From Methanobacteriaceae archaeon (GTDB lineage Archaea; Methanobacteriota; Methanobacteria; Methanobacteriales; Methanobacteriaceae): a stretch of 6,091 nucleotides of DNA. This document shows positions 5,751 through 6,091 of the stretch, piece after piece; position 1 is the first letter of the stretch; every line of letters starts with the position of its first letter. The stretch covers positions 1-6,091 of the forward strand of contig JAUXXK010000480.1 of the NCBI GenBank assembly GCA_030681145.1, written 5' to 3'. The position numbers were made by a program, and so were the translations under genes. The notes below the pieces were generated by a model. It saw only the letters and a list, made by a program, of their open reading frames with translations. It was not told the DNA's origin and did not search any database.

Positions 5751-6091
5751 GATTTTGATTAAATAAGTTTTTGTATGGTCTATAATTTTTTATACTTCTA
5801 CTTCTTTGAAGTTAATCTTAAATTCTGTTCCATTGTTTCTGTTCAGTTCTATTTTTCCGTCTATTTGACCGGTTAAATTGGTTACTATTTGTAAACCGAG
5901 TGAGTCTGTATTTTGGTAGTCTATATCTTTGGGAAATCCTATTCCATTATCTTTTACAGTGAATTCATATTCTTCGCCTTTTTTATAGAAGCCGACATTG
6001 ATTTCGCCTTTTCTTCCATTTGGAAAGGCGTGTTTTAGGCTGTTTGTTATGAGTTCGTTTACTATTAATCCTAATGGTATAGCTGTGTTTA
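5751..6091 (-). repeat. Direct repeat copy B (3' part of the second kinase gene and its flank)
   Basis: Counterpart of 4559-4892. The match reaches the window edge without losing similarity: the last 79 bases (6013-6091) are identical to 4814-4892. The true repeat therefore extends beyond the window. Confidence 0.9.
5790..6091 (-). CDS. Second sensor histidine kinase, C-terminal ATPase end only (5' part outside window)
   Basis: About 100 codons are visible, ending at the stop at 5790-5792, and the frame remains open to the window edge. They encode the HATPase_c domain: N-box NELITNSLKHAF, DNGIGFP, then SLGLQIVTNL and a C-terminus FKINFKEVEV that is the same as in the complete kinase. Between N-box and DNGIGFP it reads INVGFYKKGEEYEF where the other copy has INIEFHEKGENCEF, and it is one residue shorter near the end. 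The ATP-binding motifs are intact, so the visible part looks functional. Its sensor and histidine domains lie outside the window and cannot be described. The stop is 86 bases before the start of the complete kinase, so co-transcription is possible. Confidence 0.9.
   Translation of the reverse strand, partial: NTAIPLGLIVNELITNSLKHAFPNGRKGEINVGFYKKGEEYEFTVKDNGIGFPKDIDYQNTDSLGLQIVTNLTGQIDGKIELNRNNGTEFKINFKEVEV

Noticed and set aside
4559..6091. Direct repeats as ends of a mobile element
   Set aside because: The repeats are coding and lie at the same place in two paralogous genes. No transposase, terminal inverted repeats or target-site duplication is seen.

Overview
The window most likely comes from an AT-rich methanogenic archaeon of the Methanobacteriales (Methanobacterium-like). 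This is inferred from three things: GGTGA, GAGG and AGGAG ribosome-binding sites placed 3-8 bases before start codons, T-tract termination, and the gene set (a two-domain UbiB-type kinase, a DUF1802-like protein and soluble PAS/HisKA_2 sensor kinases). No rRNA or lineage-defining methanogenesis gene is present, so the placement is tentative.

Layout. From 1 to 1599 on the + strand is the main part of an ABC1/AarF/UbiB-family atypical kinase; its start lies outside the window. After 43 bases comes a small four-helix membrane protein (1643-2182, +) that is probably co-transcribed. A 135-base AT-rich gap with a T8 tract and a probable promoter leads to a full-length glutamate decarboxylase (2318-3712, +), which is visibly richer in G+C than its neighbours. 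Two adjacent hairpins (3792-3858) close that gene and face a convergent DUF1802-like gene (3864-4379, -). A roughly 200-base AT-rich gap (4380-4587) holds a cluster of ACTAAT/ATTAGT hexamers forming alternative and interleaved inverted repeats. It is followed on the - strand by a soluble PAS/HisKA_2 histidine kinase (4588-5703). A second, closely related kinase enters from the right edge, and only its ATPase end (5790-6091) is visible.

How the genes relate. There are three apparent modules. The first is a membrane-associated kinase-like protein and its small membrane partner. The second is a single-gene decarboxylase unit with no visible glutamate/GABA antiporter. The third is a tandem pair of sensor kinases with no response regulator in view. 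The DUF1802 gene sits between the last two without an obvious functional link.

The strongest points for a second look are: the kinase pair, which is about 92% identical at DNA level, but 15 of its 19 differing codons change the amino acid; the repeat cluster at 4473-4560; and the decarboxylase, whose tail does not match the pH-sensing C-terminus of E. coli GadB. I did not find convincing evidence of a wholly new multi-gene system here.
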